64,000 bases of DNA from Cloeon dipterum (Eukaryota; Arthropoda; Insecta; Ephemeroptera; Baetidae): positions 36,072,844 to 36,136,843 of the forward strand of contig NC_088787.1 in assembly GCF_949628265.1 (NCBI RefSeq), written 5' to 3'. Position numbers and translations under genes: made by a program. How positions within the stretch are numbered: position 1 is the stretch's first letter; each line of letters opens with the position of its first letter. Below are positions 1-11,900 of the stretch, one piece after another. The notes beneath the pieces are model-generated. The model was not told the DNA's origin. It searched no databases and saw only the letters and a list, made by a program, of their open reading frames with translations.

Positions 1-540
1 AGAATTATGCTGATAATTTCGTTAACATCCACTAGCGCGCTCAACAATTTATTTCAATTTTTTTTTACAAAATATTTTTCGATTAATCTTAATTTTCAAA
101 TTTGCAAATTTTTTTTCTTTGTTGGTTGGAGGGGTAGAAAGATTTCTACCATTTAAGTACATGTAACCTTTAACCTCAATTCTCCAAAGGTAATAGTAAG
201 AAACATAAGACACTCTCGTAGAAGATAAGAAAACACACTCGCGCAGACACATAACTACACCTATGTTACACCTGTACACATACACACATACACACTAACA
301 CTTATTCAATTAGATTAAATTAAAAGGAATTTGAGTACATAAACCACGCAAACACATGAATACATAATGTTGTCCGTTATATTAATGTAAACCGGGAAAT
401 AGATCACCTGTTAGAAGTTAAGGTTCAGAAAAAAAAAAGAAAAAAAAACCAAACCCCGATGAGATGTCAGGGGTTTCCTGACAATATTACGACCAATATT
501 ATTGTTACCGATATAACCGATGTTTTACTATTGGGCGCCA

Positions 541-770
541 AAAGGGGAGAGCTTAGGGGGAGGAGCGAATATCCTAAAACTGCCCTGCACGGGAGAAACT
601 AGTCCCACTCTCCAGCCTGGCTCCAGACGCAGACGACCTGGCTCGCTCTCCCCCTAGCTCAGCCCTCGAGGTAGCCGCTCTGTATCTCTTGCGACGACGT
701 CCCGCTTCAATAAACCACCCCAGGTATGGTGCTCAAAGCCACAACCCTTCTTTGCTTTATCGAAGCATTA
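541..770. repeat. LTR-like GC-rich fragment (doubtful)
   Basis: At 531-541 there is a GGCGCC-containing site of the kind used as a retroelement primer-binding site, read best on the minus strand. Beside it lies a purine-rich stretch at 541-575, then a GC-rich block with AATAAA near 709. This could be a solo LTR or LTR edge, but no second copy was found in the window, so orientation and extent are uncertain. Confidence 0.25.
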
Positions 771-788
771 CACCCTTTAGAGGTTAGG

Positions 789-2893
789 CTAAGAGGATAG
801 GCTCGCTCTACTCGTTAAGACACGGCGCTGCTGACATGCAATTAGATTTAAAGCAGAGACAGCTCGCTCTGATTCTGATGCTGTTGATGAGGCTGGAATC
901 AATAGAGCTCTCAAAGCTATTTGGCTTAGAAATGGAGAAAAGCCTTCGATCCTGTTTTGCCAATATTGAATTGGATTTGCATCAAAATCTTCAGTAGGAC
1001 AGTTCAGATAGTGTTTTAGCTCTCTATCATACGAAGTACTCCATGCTTCAATTTTCTCCTTAATCTGCTGCACCAAATAGGGCTGGAAAATACTCCCATC
1101 CTATAAAATCATAAATTATATTTGATAATATGTTTAATTATTCTAATTGTGGTACCAGCAGAGAAGCATCGAGCGAATCATCCGATTTTGATCTTTCTTC
1201 CTTCAACAATGAGTTCACGATTTCAACAGCTTTAGCGTTTGCTGAAACATCTAAATGGTCAGACCTATATCGGGGATCAAGAAGAGTAGCTTTGATATGG
1301 ATTCTGCTCAAATGCAATTCATTTAACAGAGCCTGGAGTTCTTTTATCAAACTATCTTTCATGGCTTTTCCATCTTGAGTTTTAGCAGCAAAATTACCCA
1401 TTTTGTACATGGCGTACTCAAGGCCTGGAATAACCAGGTTGACTGAAATGAATTAACAAAATTTAATAAGATATCAAATTAATCTTAATTTTACAAATTT
1501 ACCAGTCGGGTATTTTTCACCGGAATAAATCGAGGTCAACTCATACATCACAGCTGTGATGCCAATGTAGTCTTGCAAATAAGTTACTTCATCCTCGTTT
1601 AAGTTTTCGTGATCGGCGTCATCCTCAAGTGCTTTGTTTACATAGCATTCCATGTCAAGGTAAGATTTTGCCGAAAGGTACTCGCTATTCCAGCGAGGTT
1701 TGATAGCCCTTTTTAGGTAAGTTATGTTGCTGGGGAGGACTCCACATTCCTCTAGAGAATTGCGAAGTTTGTCCATAGCCAACGTGCTGTGCTTGAAGTA
1801 GGTCACTAACTTGTGTAGTTTTTCAAAAGTTGACGAAAGCTCTTTTGAATCTTTTAGAGATCTCTTAACAACGTTGTGGATTGTATGATTTATGAAGACG
1901 ATGATGTGTTGATCTTTGCCCACCAGCATCCTCATAGCTTTAACCATGTTGGCACCTCCATCAGTCACGGCACCAACTATTTGTTTTGTTTTCAGGCCAG
2001 TCTTCAATTATGAGGCACAACTGGCTGTAAATCTCATCAGCTGTGTGTCTGCAGTTCAATTGCCGTGCTGCGAGGGTGACAGAGTCAATCGTTGATTCAG
2101 CTTTTTTTAAATAAAGAATATTATAGTCACGATTTCACTTATTTAATGGCGTGATACACTTTATTACCAATATAATGTGCTGTCATCACAAGGTAGCCCA
2201 TTGTTGTGGTGGTTACTGTGGCTATATCTGCAGTTACGACCACTTCTTTATTCCTTAAAACTGTTCCTACTAATATCCGAGCCTTCAAGCCAAGATTGAG
2301 GATCATTCTAGTAAGCTATTGAGATAACGCGCTCGCTCCGTGTAACTTTACGGAGGGGCGCTTGTCCGAAGAGTATCGGGACGTCCGGTGAATACGGATG
2401 CCTTAGTAGTTACGGGAAATAGAAGGATTTTTCTATAAGGAGACACAGCCGTTGTGTGCTTCCTAACTCCATCTTTATTCTAACTGCTAATCACAACAAT
2501 GCTCACTAGGTGGCATAACAGTCCCTATATCCGCTATAAACATTGATTATTTTAAAATCAATAATTAAAAAATAAAAACAAACCGATTTAGAACTTGGAG
2601 GTAGGTACGCTGGGTCAATGACTTCTCGTAAGAAGGTTAACCAATCCCCATTTATTCACTTCGTGAAGCGAGTGACCCTCCGATGCTATGAAAACCGCAA
2701 GCTTTTCCGCAACTCTTCTATGTTTTAAGCTTCCTATATGTATGGGAGGATAAATATTAAAATCAGATTTTAACCAGTAATTCGTACCAATAGAGCCTCT
2801 AGTTTTATAGTACTTTCCTCTGATTCTTTTTACAGGTACACCAAGCCGCCGTTTATTTTTGCGGGTTTTCTTTTGGACAGAAACCCTGGACAT
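789..2893 (-). pseudogene. Decayed hAT-superfamily transposase with introns
   Basis: Read on the minus strand, the pieces follow hAT order. An N-terminal region at 2893-2615 continues after a one-base frame break as IDPAYLPPSSKS at about 2620-2585. A TADIATV..TAHYIG segment lies at about 2280-2150. The RNase-H-like core at 2007-1474 includes VTDGGANMVKAM, and ATLLDPRY and the dimerisation motif SSTASESERAVS lie near the C-terminus (1442-789). Two short introns fit the frame exactly: 1502-1443 and 1155-1101. Frame breaks near 2005 and 2620 and a stretch of unrelated sequence at 2300-2580 show it is not functional. It resembles ZBED-type hAT proteins. The call is inferred from motif order, without a database search. 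Confidence 0.8.
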
Positions 2894-3040
2894 CTTACTC
2901 CGTAAATTAAAACACGTTATGATAAGTGAGAACCGCGTGGAGTTAGTGTAGATATTTTATCTTATTCCGCTTGAAATGTGTGCTTCGTGTTCAGTCATTT
3001 GGTTTAGTGTTGGTTTACTTTTATGTGTTTTGTTATTGTT

Positions 3041-3730
3041 GTAACGAGTATTTGGATACTCGTTTAGTTGATTTGTTTCTGCCATCTGTTACGGCGTTTG
3101 AGAAAGAATTGTATTTGTGAATTTGTGTTATTTTGTAAGCCAGCAGGGGCTTTATGCTCAGCTCGGCAGAAGGAGAGTGTAGCTGGCCGAGTGCAGCACG
3201 ACTCGTCCGCCTAGGGTGGCTTGGCCACGATGGGCCAAGACCACGAGAACGGTTTCGCATTGAGTTGCGGATACAAACCATTTCAAGTTGATTGTTCAAT
3301 CTACCCAAATTTTTGTAAGTAATATTGTACTTCAAAAATAGTCTCTGTTGTGATTTTGTTTATTGGAATGTAATTTTGACGTTGGCATAAATGATTTGTT
3401 AAAAAGGATACCTGGCCAACTGGCTGTAGTGCGCCCATGTGACGACTACGAAACTGATATTGGATAATTCGGTGATGACGGCGGAAGATATGGTTTGTAT
3501 CCGCAACTCAATGCGAAACCGTTCTCGTGGTCTTGGCCCATCGTGGCCAAGCCACCCTAGGCGGACGAGTCGTGCTGCACTCGGCCAGCTACACTCTCCT
3601 TCTGCCGAGCTGAGCATAAAGCCCCTGCTGGCTTACAAAATAACACAAATTCACAAATACAATTCTTTCTCAAACGCCCTAACAGATGGCAGAAACAAAT
3701 CAACTAAACGAGTATCCAAATACTCGTTAC
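3041..3730. mobile_element. 690-bp DNA element with 241-bp terminal inverted repeats
   Basis: The arms 3041-3281 and 3490-3730 are reverse complements with almost no mismatches (one C/G difference seen). The element is flanked by the 6-bp duplication ATTGTT at 3035-3040 and 3731-3736. Each arm starts with its own small palindrome, AACGAGTAT TTGG ATACTCGTT, so each end can fold alone. A 208-bp unique spacer separates the arms. Open frames across the arms are mirror images of each other and are not genes. The superfamily is unclear. A 6-bp duplication with long arms occurs in a few DNA transposon groups, Polintons among them, but the ends are not the usual AG...CT. Confidence 0.85.
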
Positions 3731-3836
3731 ATTGTTATATGTCAAAACAGTTTTGCCACCTAAACCCTAGTAGGTGTTGGTTATTGATCATAGAGGAAAT
3801 ACAATAGCATGGTTGACGGCGATTGGTAATTCTGAC

Positions 3837-4135
3837 TTTAGGGATGGGCGGATCCGCGGATGGGCGATGGGCTGTTTGGCTGTTGGTAGTTCGTATCGTA
3901 ATTTGGTTGTACGGGAGTATGTTCGTTCTGGTTTTTAAATTATAATTTTATTTCTTATGGCCAGCAGCCTAGATCAACAAAAAACGCGGTACCAGCAATT
4001 GACATAGAATGCTAACACGGTTTAAAAAAATCGCACAAAAATCGCGAAAAATCATCGATAATTATCGTTTTTGTAAAGAAAATCGATAAAATCGAGCCGA
4101 AAAATATCGATTTTAAATATCGATTTTTTTTGGCC
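3837..4135. mobile_element. Possible hAT-like MITE rich in ATCGAT
   Basis: The stretch opens with TAGGGATGGGC, a common form of hAT terminal repeat. It ends in a run with several ATCGAT and AAATCGAT motifs at 4045-4130, followed by CCATGACTA. The two ends match only loosely, and no clear 8-bp duplication was found. Confidence 0.35.
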
Positions 4136-4143
4136 ATGACTAG

Positions 4144-4480
4144 GCTGATGCTTTCCAAATGACTGGCCTGAAGGAGAAGTGCGTGACATTCATGAAAAAC
4201 AACTTGACATTGGAAAATGTAGGTGACAATGTAAGTGAGTAATTTTAATTTTCCCTACTGAATTCCACAGTTGACTCACTTAAATTATTCAGGGTCTGAT
4301 GGCGTCGGCTTATCAATTTTGTTTTCATACTCCCCTAAGATTCCGGGAGAAATTTGTCGACGTGAGCGCGGCTGTCAAGAGAGATTACATCAGTCGCCAC
4401 AATAAAAGCAGCCATTCCGCATGTCGTGAAGAAGAAGTCGATGAAATTTTTCGTGGTTTGTTATTTACAAGCAATTGAAG
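4144..4480 (+). pseudogene. BTB/BACK-domain gene remnant, two exons
   Basis: An open exon at about 4144-4230 reads ADAFQMTGLKEKCVTFMKNN, which matches the helix linking a BTB domain to its BACK region (consensus A..Y.L..LK..CE.FL..NL). It ends in the donor GTAAGT. After a short intron ending at about 4292 a second exon, starting GLMASAYQF, continues in phase and stops near 4480, with AATAAA just after it. The BTB domain itself is not found upstream, where transposon-like sequence sits. I take it as the 3' end of a gene cut off from its start. Proteins of this kind are usually Cullin-3 adaptors or architectural factors; which type this was cannot be said. Confidence 0.5.
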
Positions 4481-5731
4481 CAATAAAAATTTGAATTTTC
4501 GTTATTTCGTCAGCAGGGAATAAAATTGTTTATTTTCTTTTGCATGCTATTATTCTCTTTGCGCGCTTCCCTCTTTCTTGTCAGTTAAAAAAAATAATAA
4601 GATTTCAATACCGACTAATTTTAACTTTTTTTCAACTGAGACTAGTACATGTTCTATGGACAAAATTTAACTGTCAGCAATGGCTATTCCCCGCCTACGT
4701 GTCAAAAGAGCAAGAAAAACACGTGTTGCTTTTTGCAGGTTGATTTTATTTAAATAAAAAAATATCCGCAACAAATTTACAAATTTCCAGACAAACGAAC
4801 TGGTAAATTAAAATTCTGGATAGATAAATATAATTTTTAATTAGCAGATCATTGAAAACAAAATGTTTTTATTAAATATTTTCAGCCAATAAATTACCGT
4901 CTGTCAGGAGAGGAGAGGACAGTGTAAACGAGCCACTGCATGGACCAGGACATGTAAGTCGAAATATCTTCCCAAGGATGGAAAAATAGGTGTTGTGTCA
5001 ACCCTGGCTCAAGGTGTAGTTCGTTTTCTGCTTCAAGGAGACTCAGGTGCACCGCTTTCTGGTTAGAGGCACGGATGAGAATAATCTGAACGCTACCCTG
5101 AGCCACGCTAAAGGACCAGGATTAACCGCTGACCCTGAGAGACCTGTAAGACATGTTCGCCTCGCAAAACTCGGCCGCAGCTGCTGCCGAATCAGAACCT
5201 GAGGGGTAAGACTAGCTCGCCTGAATTTCGAGTCGACCTGCTGCATTGAATTTTTTTCCAATCTTTGACAAGAGACTGTTGTGAAGTATTTTGAAATTTT
5301 AAAATGAACAAAAATATGTAAAAGTTATGGAAGTTTCCTTTTTAATTTATTTCAATCATTCCTTCTTGCAATGCCTTCCAATCTGGAAACATCGATTAAG
5401 CCAGGTAAAATTAAAAATGAGACTCATCTGATTATGAAGGTTTTAAAAATAAGATTTCTACTATTATTAAACTGTATTTATTTCTGTCTTAAGAGAAATC
5501 TGTTTTTGCTGCTTAATTATTTTGAAAATAAAAACAGAACATTATTATAACAATTTTATTTAATTTGTCACTACAAAATTAATGAAAGAACTAAAAGATA
5601 TACATTAATTCAACCTTCCCTACAGGGTAAACAGGAAAAAACAGGTATTTTAATTTATAATACAGTTCAACACAAAGCTATCTAATATTATTTTCCCTTT
5701 AAATTAAAGTTAATAAAAAATAATCACATCA
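4481..5731. other. Intergenic, no gene recognised
   Basis: AT-rich sequence. Short open frames at 4894-5261 on the minus strand show no recognisable domain. I see no repeats with a second copy in the window. Confidence 0.5.
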
Positions 5732-8700
5732 TTATTTAATATCGCTTAACACGCGCAGTTTTTCCACTAATTCAAAATGTCCTGATTCTTCAGCGTAGTT
5801 AAGAGCAGTTTTACCCGCTCGGTCTGGTTTGCTGATGTCCACGTTCTTGTACACCAAAAGCTCAACGACCTCCCACATATTTCTGCGGCATGCAAGAATA
5901 AGAGCGGTCAAACCAAGCTCATTACATTTGTCCAGCTCGACTTTGATTTCCTCATCGACTAGCCAACGAATCACTTCCGGTAAGCCGCGAATGATTGCCA
6001 GGTGCAAACAGGTACTTCCGTTTTCAGTTATTTCCTTTACAAGCCCATTGTTCAGCCTGTGGAGGAATTTGACCGTTTCGACGTCTTTCAGGGCATGGTG
6101 CAACACGTTCATTCCGTCGCTGTCCTTCAAAGTCAAGTCAGCGCCACGATCGATCAGCTTCCGCACTACATCCAAGTTTCCAGACGCTGCAGCCCAGTGC
6201 AAAGGAGATCTTCCTTTCTGATCTTTGGAACCGATGTCTGTGTCTTCTCTGAACAACAAAATATCGACGGCTTCCCATTTCTTGTGCTTGCAAGCAAGAA
6301 GAAGCGCTGATTCGCCTTTGCAGTTAACTGCATTCAAATCTAATTTGGCATTCAAATCTAATTTGATGTCCTCGAGAAGCCAACTAATCACATTCTCATC
6401 AACCTTCTTGCTACTTTTCATCGCCAAGATTAACAATGTGTTGTCCTCCTTGTCAACTTGTTTGACGAGCTCAACGAGAGTCTGTAGGATGATCGACGAG
6501 TCATCTTCAACCTTCTTCGAGGCTAAATGATAAAACAGCAGTTTAATTAAGTCTAAGTGTCCCGATCTTGCAGCATGGTGCAGAGCAGTTTGTCCTTTGT
6601 GATCCTGAGTGCTGACGTCTGCTTTTCTGTCCAGAAGAATTTGGATGACTTCAAATCTATTTTTTGAACAGGCTGTCATCAACGCAGTCTCGCCATTTTC
6701 ATTTTTAGCGTTTACGTCTACCTCAGCCTCATCCAAGAGCCAGCGAATCACTTCAATCGAATATTCAAACATCCCGATTGCAAGGTGCAAGGAAGTGCTT
6801 TTATCTTTGGTCACTTCCTTCACCAGCGCTCTGTCCAAACTTTTCACAATGTCCAAGTATTGCAGTGCGTAGTGCAATGTATTCTTTCCGAGATTGTCTT
6901 TCAAAGTCGGATCGACACCTCGTTCGACCAGCTTCTTCACCAAATCCAGATTTCCTGTTTCTGCAGCACAGTTGAGAAGGGTTTTTCCTTTTGTGTCTTT
7001 AACTCGGACATTCACATCCTTCGTCAACAGAGTTTCGACAAAATCCCACTTTCTCTTCTTGCAAGCAATAATAATAGCTGAATCGCCGTCTTTGTCCACG
7101 GCATTTAGATTGATTCCCGATTCCTCAATTAGCCAATGAACCACATCCTTTTCAACTCTAATATCTGTTTTAATCGCATACAGAAGTAAAGTGGTTTGTC
7201 TCCTATCCAATTCCTTAACGAATTCAACGTTTTTCCTATATAGATATAAAATCATTTCAATTTTTTTTAATCCATAGAACATGACATTTCTGTTGTAAGT
7301 GTCCTTCTTTGTCAAATCAGCGCCACGATCGAGCAGATTTCGCACTAAATCCACACATCCTGATCTGGCGGCGTGGTGCAGGGCAGTCCTCCCACCTGTA
7401 TCTTCTTTGCTTAAGTCGATGCCCTCATGTGACAAAAAATATTCGACGACGTCGCTTCGATTCTTTCTACATGCAATCATGAACGCCGTTTCACCGAGTT
7501 CATTAGTCACATTCACATCGATTGCAATTTCTTCGATGAGCCAACGGATCACTTCAAAGGGGCAGTCATCGTTTTCAGTGGCAATGTGCAGGTATGTATT
7601 GCCATTATTTGTCACTTGCTTCACTAATTCACCATTTTTCTCATGCAAGAATTTCACCATTTCAAAGTGCTTTAAAGCATGTCGTAAAATGTTTCTTCCG
7701 TTCTTATCTCGAACAGTCAAATCACCGCCATTATTAATAAGGTCTTCAGCAGCTTCCAAATTATTTGAACCGATGGCGAGTTGTAGTGCCGGAATTTCTG
7801 ACGTTTGCTTTGTACTATTACAAATACTTTGGTCGAGCAGCATTTCCTCAAGTGCTCCATAGTTCTGTGCTTTTGCAAATTCAAGGGCGCTGCATCCATT
7901 GACGTTTTGTACATTAATATCAGCACCCTTTTCGAGAAGCTTTTGCACTGATTCTGGGCAGTTCAAATCTATTGCCAGGTGCAGTGCAGTCCATCCATTT
8001 TGGAGTTGTGAATCCACATCAACGCCGTAGTCGAGCAGCTTTTGCAATAATTCAAAGTTATGTTGCGCAACAGCGATATATAGAGCGGTCATTCCATTTC
8101 CTTCTTTTGAATTCACATCAGCGCCGTGGTAGAGCAGCTTTCCACTAATTTTGGAGTATATCTTGCAGCTATGTGCAGAGTAGTCCATCCTTCAGTTTGT
8201 TTTAAATTCACATCGGCGCCGTGGTCCAACAGATTTTGACTTAGTTCTGGGTTAAATCTTGCAGCTAAGTGCAGAGATGTCCATCCATCTCTTTGTTTTA
8301 AATTCACATCGGCACCGTGGTATAGCAGCTTTTGGCACAGTTCTGGGTTAAACCTTGCAGCTATGTGTAGAGATGTCCATCCATCTTTATCTTTTAAATT
8401 CACAGCGGCACCGTGATTGACCAGCTTTTCCAAAATTTCTGGATAGTTCTCTAATGCTGCAAGGTGTAGAGCGGTACATCCTAGATACTGACTTTCATTG
8501 TTTACGTCAGCATTATTATTCAAGAGAACTTCCAACAATTTCTGATTTCTATTAATTGTGGCGAAGTTTAAACATGTTAAGCCATGATTGTTCTTCGAAT
8601 TTACATCCGCGCCACACTGAATCAATTTCTGCGTTAACTCTGTAAAGCCTTTGTAGGCTGTGAGGTGCAGAGCTGTCTCTCCTCTTTTAGTTTTCGTATT

Positions 8701-11700
8701 GATTTCAGCACCACTGTCGAGCAGCTTTTGAAACAAAACATGATTGTTCGTAAGAATGGCGTAATGTAACGCAGTCCATCCATTGTGATCCTTCAAATGC
8801 ACATCGGCTCTTTGGCTAAGCAACTGTTGAACCAAATCCAAGTTTCCTTCTTCTGCGGCATATTGCAGAGCTGTTCTTCCATCTTTGTCTTGCCTGTTAA
8901 TGCTCAAATTCTTGGTATTAAGCAAATTTTTAATCTTATCCCAATTCTTTTGTTTACAGGCAAGCAAGAGCGAGCCCTCACTCTTTCGTTCTTTGTACTG
9001 TTCATTGAGTCCAGGCTCGTTCTTCACATGTAACAATCTAAACTTCCCTTTCTCTTCTGTTAATTGTAATGCCGTACGTCCATATTCATCTCTCATTGAC
9101 AATTCTCCGCCTTGTTGAATCCACTGCTGCAGGGACAGTAAATCACCAGCTTCTTGTAAAGAAAAAGGTACCGGTGAATTCTTCAAGTCATTCTCGGTAG
9201 AGGGATCGATGTATTGTGCTCTTAGAAAAATGGTTAATGATTTGTCTAGTTCTCTGTCGGCAGCTATACTAGCAGCTTTGTTTGTTAGGCTATCCCTGAC
9301 ACTTAAATCGACTCCAGCGTCTTCAACCAAGAATTTCGCAATGCCCACAATACTTGAAATGGCTCTTCCACAATCGTTTTGGTTGCAATTTTCCACAATA
9401 ATATGCAAAGCTGTTTGTCCTCTTCTTGTCTTTGTTTTAACAAGGTGTTTGCTCCGTGAATGTAGCAGTTTAATTGTGTCAATATTTTTGTCTAAAAGAC
9501 AAGCATAGTGTAATGCGTTCCAGCCGTCAACATCCTTCGCATCGATGTCGGCTTCGGCCTCGAGGAACTTTGCAACAAGTTCTGTATAACCATATTTCGC
9601 AGCGTAATGAAGGACTGTTCTCCCCTGTTTATCCTTTTCTTTGACTTCACTTTTAAGCAGCAAGAAGTGCTCATAATTCTCAAGCTCATATTGCGTCCAA
9701 CATTTTCTATCTCTGTCCGGGATCAAAGATTTGACATCAGAGTTTGGTAAATGAGCTAGCCAATCTAGTACTTCCCACTTTCTCAAAAGAATTGCCAAGT
9801 GCATAGGGCTTTTTCCGTCCTTCGTTTTAATATCAATCAAAGCTGGGCACTTTGAGAGCAAATAAGCAGCTATTTCTTTGCGTCCGTACATGATAGCATA
9901 TTGGAAAGGATTCCAAATGTCTCGCAGCCCATCAAGAACCAATGTAGATTCGTTTCGCTTGAACGCGCTGGATTTTTCTTCCACAATGACCTTAACCAGG
10001 TCCAAGTGACCAAATTCGGTGGCCACATTCAATGGATCATAGCAAGTACTAGCGTAAAATACATTTTGGGCTCCGTGTTTGAGCAGAATTCTCAAGCACT
10101 TGACACTTCCATATCTGCAAGCCATAAAGAGACTGTTTTCTTCTTCTTCAAATGCATCAACAGCACGAATTCCATTCTGGATAAGCAAATCGAGGAGTAT
10201 GTCAAAATCTTTTCGAATTGCTGCAAATCCTACTTTCATCAGCCTTTTGCTCGCTTCAGATACGTTTGAGTAGCAGGCATCAATCATGTCAGGCAGATTC
10301 GAAAATTCCAATCTTAATTTGTCCAGGATGATAACCGCATTATTCTCTTCAATTTTCCGGAGCAAATCAGGCAAAATTTGTTCTAAGCCAAGTTCATCAA
10401 TAACTCCCATCTCCAGCAGTTGAACAGCGATTTCTTCTGTGCCGATTGCACTCATCAACAGTTCTGGGCTTGTTTCTATGCAAATGGAAGCATTTGATTC
10501 TGCGTGAAACGAAATTCTGGGCTTAACCATTGTGAAAACCTGTCTCAGATTATCTTCAACAATTTTTTTCAAGAAAATAACAGGTTCAATGGATTTTGCA
10601 ACAGCTAAAAGAGCTTCCACATGATCTTCTAAGTCTTCTGTTTCTTCTTCTTCTTCTTCCAGGGTGCGGTAGAATAGGTCCAAAAACTTCCTGCACTGCG
10701 CAGATGTGCTATCTTGGAACAGCGCCGAATCCAATGCTTGTGACGAATCAAAATCCTTCAAGAATTGCTTTGTGGCCAAGAATTCAGCAAACGTTTGATG
10801 CAAAAAAGTGACTCTTCCGTCTAGAACAGTCGCAACGCCGTAATCGTTCATCTTTTCCAAGTCTTCCTTAGTTATTCCGTGTCCAATCAGGCTCTCATTC
10901 CTCAGGAAGCGCAAAGCAATCAGTTGGAGATGACTCAAAGCCAAAGCCATCTTTAGGGGGAAATTTGCCTTGTCGTCAATATTTAATCCATCCTTCACAA
11001 GGCACAGCTCAAGTTTCTTTTCAACAACCTTTGCGTAAATTTGATACAAGTTTCCTTCGCTTTTGCTGGAGACTAGCAATGTGAGGTGCAAAGGATTTTC
11101 CAAAATATCCTTCTCCTCAAAATCACTAATGAACTGTTTGCATTCTTCTTCATTCTTTCCAGCTACAACCTTCAAGAACTCGATTTGCTTTTCTTCGTTC
11201 AGAGGTTCCACCCCTACAAGTACTTCGCTGTTAATTCGTTCCTTGATTATTTCAGCCTCGTGGGGTCTCGTGGCGATAAACATGGGAACTTGCCTTACTT
11301 TCAAAGTATGGAACAATGTGATAACGTTTTCTCTGAGAATAGGACAGATTTCATCGAATCCGTCAAAGAAAACAACGGCCCTTTTCTCTTCAATCCACCT
11401 TTTGATATCGTCTGTGGAGTGATGTGTTGCATGCGCGAGGAATTGGTTGAGTCTGGGCTTGTCCAAAATGGTAAACGAATGCTTCTTCAGCGAGATATAC
11501 AAAATTTTCAAGTCAGGGTCGGATTTCCCGAGTTGGTAAGTGATTTCTTTGAGAACTGTCGTCTTTCCGGCTCCAGCAATGGAACTCATGAGCAAAACTT
11601 GACCCTTTTCAAATGATTTTTTCGCTTCTCTAACCATTTCATCGAATTCAAAGATTTTTACCGTCGAGTTTTCATCATACCTCAAACTGAAACTTTGACT

Positions 11701-11900
11701 GACAAAAGTTCGTGGCCAGTCGGGGAAGTCGAGAAGGTATTGCAGCGTGGAGTTGATCAAAACAGTGTTCTTCTTTGATTCAGAAATTAGCAAAGGATAC
11801 AAAAGTTCTTGAAGACTTTTCCCTTTTTTGAGATCCTCGCTTTTGAAGATCCTGATCAGCTTTTTTAACAATTCTATTAAACACATCTTTAAGTTTCTTA
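5732..11900 (-). CDS. Exon 9: NACHT NTPase and long ankyrin array
   Basis: This is a single exon of over 6 kb. Counting from the Met at 11886, Walker A (GAGKTT) is at residues 105-110, Walker B (FFDGFDE) at about 173-179 and the TRPHE sensor motif near 207. Spacer helices follow, with an acidic run (EEEEEETEDLED). Ankyrin units such as DGWTALHYA and GADVNLK start around residue 570 and run to the stop at 5732. A one-base loss in an A-run near 8139-8143 shifts the frame in the middle of a repeat (…RYTPKL / KLLYHGADVN). Both sides stay open for 1,257 and about 800 codons, so the break is recent or an assembly error. Ankyrin repeats in place of leucine-rich repeats are known in invertebrate and fungal NLR-like proteins. 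Confidence 0.85.

Noticed and set aside
3033..3807. Two matching open frames of about 100 residues on opposite strands
   Set aside because: They are the two arms of the inverted repeat read outward and carry no domain; the match is due to the arms.
5829..11616. Plus-strand open frames opposite the ankyrin-NACHT exon
   Set aside because: They are antisense shadows of a repetitive coding exon and have no domain or splice support.
5732..11886. Bacterial (Wolbachia-like) origin of the intronless NACHT-ankyrin frame
   Set aside because: The exon joins in phase to typical animal caspase exons and completes their p10 fold, so it belongs to a host gene.
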